Under the pieces are notes generated by a model. It had not been told where the DNA came from. It saw only the letters and a program-made list of their open reading frames with translations, and did no database searches. The position numbers and the translations under genes were made by a program. Of a stretch of DNA of 64,000 bases, positions 62,149-64,000 are shown one piece after another. The DNA is from Bacillota bacterium (GTDB lineage: Bacteria; Bacillota; Bacilli; Paenibacillales; NBRC-103111), in the NCBI GenBank assembly GCA_023386955.1, contig JAEWIS010000024.1, positions 120,161 through 184,160 of the forward strand, written 5' to 3'. Within the stretch, counting starts at the first letter, position 1; the number at the start of each line of letters is the position of its first letter.

Positions 62149-62181
62149 TTAGCACTAGGTACTAGGATTTAATCTTATAAT
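62149..62181 (+). promoter_or_regulatory. FapR-like operator and -10 box upstream of the acyl-CoA synthetase
   Basis: TTAGCACTAGGTACTAG (62149-62165), whose complement CTAGTACCTAGTGCTAA resembles the 17-bp FapR box of Bacilli (near-palindromic TTAGTACC...TACTAA). TATAAT at 62176-62181 follows, 37 bp before the start codon. FapR represses fatty-acid and phospholipid genes and is released by malonyl-CoA. Confidence 0.5.
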
Positions 62182-62217
62182 GAGGTATATGAAATTACAT
62201 ATCATGTGCAATAGGAG

Positions 62218-63810
62218 ATGGATGTCGTGATTCACGAGAATTGGATTGCCCCTGAATTTTATAACGTAACCTCGGAGATGGAAGGGCATGCTTCCGGCAA
62301 AATGGCATTGACCTGGCTGGATGAATCAGGAGTCAACGAGCATTTGACATATGGGGAGCTGCGTGCTCAAGCCAACCGGCTGGGACATGGCCTCCGCGGG
62401 CTTGGTTTGGAAAAAGGGGACCGGGTGCTGGTCATGGTTCCCCGTAGAGTAGTTTCGTATGTGATTTATCTGGCATGCCTGAAGCTGGGGCTGGTGATTA
62501 TCCCCACCTCGGAAATGCTGCGGGCCAAGGATCTCAGCTACCGTCTCCGCCACTCCGAGGCAAGAGCCGTCATCGTGTGGCCGGAGCAGGCCGCCGAGAT
62601 GGAGAAGGGGATCCGCGAGGCGGAAATGCCTGCCGGAACCGTGCGGATCTCCGCAGGGGACGAAATTCCCGGCTGGACGGCTTTGGCCAGTGTGATGCAA
62701 GATCAGCCGGAGGTGATGGAGGCGGCGCCTACCCGGCGGGAGGATATGGCGATCCTCACCTATACCTCCGGCACCACCGGCAACCCCAAAGGGGTGGTGC
62801 ATACCCATGGCTGGGGTTATGCTCATCTGCGGATTACCGCTTCGTCGTGGCTGGATATTCAGCCCGAGGATACGGTATGGGCTACGGCGGCGCCCGGCTG
62901 GCAAAAGTGGATTTGGAGCCCCTTTTTGTCGGTGCTGGGTATGGGGGCAACAGGTTTTGTATATAACGGCAAATTCAATGCCGAGCGGTACTTGGAGCTG
63001 CTGCAGCAATACCGGATCCGGGCGTTGTGCTGTACACCCACAGAGTACCGGCTGATGGCCAAAACCGACGGGCTGGAACGGTATGACCTGTCCGGCCTCA
63101 GAAGCGCCGTCTCCGCCGGAGAGCCCCTTAACCGGGAGGTGGTGGATGTGTTCCGCCGGTATTTCGACATTACGATCCGGGACGGCTACGGCCAAACGGA
63201 AAGCACGCTGCTGATCGGTACGCTGAAGGATACCCCCATGAGAATCGGGTCCATGGGACTGGCCACTGCCGCCGGGATGGTGGAGGTCATCGACGAAGCG
63301 GGACAGCCTCTTCCGGCAGGTGAAATCGGAGATATCGGCGTCCACCGGGACATGCCGGCGTTGTTTGATTCGTATTACAAGGATCCGGAGCGGAAGCCGA
63401 GCTGTATGCGCGGGGATTATTTCGTAACCGGCGACAGAGCCAAACGGGATGAAGAGGGGTACTTCTGGTTTGAGGGACGCAACGATGATATTATCATCAG
63501 CTCGGGGTATACCATCGGCCCCTTCGAGGTGGAGGATGCGCTCATGAAGCATCCTGCCGTGAAGGAGTGTGCGGTTGTGGCCAGCCCGGATGAAATCCGC
63601 GGCCATGTGGTGAAGGCCTTCATCGTGCTGAAGGACGGCTTCGGCGGCACGGAGGAGCTGGCCGTTGAGCTTCAACGGCATGTGAAGTCCTTGACCGCCC
63701 CTTACAAATACCCGCGCAAGATCGAGTTTATCCCCGAGCTGCCCAAAACCATCTCCGGCAAGGTGCGCCGGGTGGAGCTGCGGGAGCTGGAAACGGCCCT
63801 GAGAGGGTAA
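62218..63810 (+). CDS. AMP-forming acyl-CoA synthetase (acetyl/medium-chain, AcsA/YtcI-like)
   Basis: A 530-residue ligase of the ANL superfamily that activates a carboxylic acid to acyl-AMP and then acyl-CoA. The P-loop is ILTYTSGTTGNPKGVVHTHG around residue 185. The second core motif is IRDGYGQTEST around residue 325, then YFVTGDRAKRDEEGYFWFEG with the hinge Asp and R/K, DDIIISSGYTIGPFEVEDAL, and the adenylation Lys in KTISGKVRR near the C-terminus. The pattern is that of the medium-chain/acetate group. The start is ATG 62218 after AATAGGAG. A FapR-like box upstream hints at control with lipid metabolism. Confidence 0.92.
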   Translation: MDVVIHENWIAPEFYNVTSEMEGHASGKMALTWLDESGVNEHLTYGELRAQANRLGHGLRGLGLEKGDRVLVMVPRRVVSYVIYLACLKLGLVIIPTSEMLRAKDLSYRLRHSEARAVIVWPEQAAEMEKGIREAEMPAGTVRISAGDEIPGWTALASVMQDQPEVMEAAPTRREDMAILTYTSGTTGNPKGVVHTHGWGYAHLRITASSWLDIQPEDTVWATAAPGWQKWIWSPFLSVLGMGATGFVYNGKFNAERYLELLQQYRIRALCCTPTEYRLMAKTDGLERYDLSGLRSAVSAGEPLNREVVDVFRRYFDITIRDGYGQTESTLLIGTLKDTPMRIGSMGLATAAGMVEVIDEAGQPLPAGEIGDIGVHRDMPALFDSYYKDPERKPSCMRGDYFVTGDRAKRDEEGYFWFEGRNDDIIISSGYTIGPFEVEDALMKHPAVKECAVVASPDEIRGHVVKAFIVLKDGFGGTEELAVELQRHVKSLTAPYKYPRKIEFIPELPKTISGKVRRVELRELETALRG

Positions 63811-63864
63811 GGACTGCAGTCAGGGGATTCCATGGCCTTGGCAGCAAGCCGGAAATTAAGTGGA

Positions 63865-63902
63865 GGTCCCGGAATCGGCGATGCCGGTTTTGGGGCCTTT
63901 TT
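63865..63902 (+). terminator. Rho-independent terminator after the acyl-CoA synthetase gene
   Basis: GGTCCCGGAATCGGC (63865-63879) pairs along its whole length with GCCGGTTTTGGGGCC (63883-63897), several pairs being G-U, followed by five T. Confidence 0.8.
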
Positions 63903-63915
63903 CGCATAACACGGA

Positions 63916-64000
63916 AGATAAGAGCAGAGCAGATAAGAGCAGATAAGAGCAGATAAGAGCAGATAAGAGCAGATAAGAGCAGATAAGAGCAGATAAGAGC
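63916..64000. repeat. 10-bp tandem repeat (AGATAAGAGC)n running off the window
   Basis: One unit at 63916-63925, a five-base partial AGAGC, then seven perfect units of AGATAAGAGC from 63931 to the window end. The array continues beyond the window, so its full length is unknown. Confidence 0.95.

Overview
The window looks like a chromosomal segment of a GC-rich Firmicute, most probably Paenibacillus or a close relative. The reasons are the density of carbohydrate-utilisation genes, CUT1 sugar-transporter permeases encoded without an ATPase, YesM/YesN-type two-component systems, a membrane-anchored AraC regulator, an SLH-domain protein, LiaS/NarL-type and SigA-like regulators, strong AGGAGG ribosome binding sites and U-tract terminators. 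No rRNA, tRNA, CRISPR array, prophage or complete insertion sequence was recognised.

Region 1 (1-15.5 kb) is a glycan-utilisation locus. It holds a truncated GH95-like gene, a GH95 fucosidase/galactosidase, a GH43-like beta-propeller glycosidase, a YesN/YesM pair, a GH29 alpha-L-fucosidase, two CUT1 permeases, a uronate-isomerase-like protein and a parallel beta-helix protein. None of the enzymes has a visible signal peptide, so the locus appears to dismantle imported fucose/uronate-containing oligosaccharides in the cytoplasm. The response-regulator operon and the permease operon are preceded by two copies of the same promoter element. An 837-bp gene-free gap (12345-13181) holds an island of GGAA/TTCC palindromes.

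Region 2 (15.5-24.7 kb) is mixed: a chemotaxis receptor, an MMPL-transporter remnant, an SDR dehydrogenase, a LiaS/NarL-type two-component pair, a LexA-controlled Y-family polymerase with an unknown partner, and a GH42 beta-galactosidase.

Region 3 (24.7-41.8 kb) is a second polysaccharide locus. A complete CUT1 importer minus its ATPase and a membrane-bound AraC regulator lie on the minus strand. Divergently are two huge secreted beta-helix proteins sharing nearly identical FN3/PA14 modules, then a GH2 enzyme, a TIM-barrel isomerase and a Gfo/Idh/MocA oxidoreductase. Related AraC-like sequence motifs lie upstream of three of these transcription units.

Region 4 (41.8-64 kb) is more general: a Gram-positive RND exporter operon with an unknown secreted third component, a tandem VOC protein, a PQQ-type sugar dehydrogenase, an AraC regulator divergent from a second TIM-barrel/Gfo-Idh pair, a PadR-CPBP operon with an evident operator, an LtaS-type phosphoglycerol transferase, a Dabb protein, a SigA paralogue lacking region 1.1, cardiolipin synthase, an SLH protein, a small unknown protein, and an AMP-forming acyl-CoA synthetase behind a FapR-like box. 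The window ends inside a 10-bp tandem repeat.
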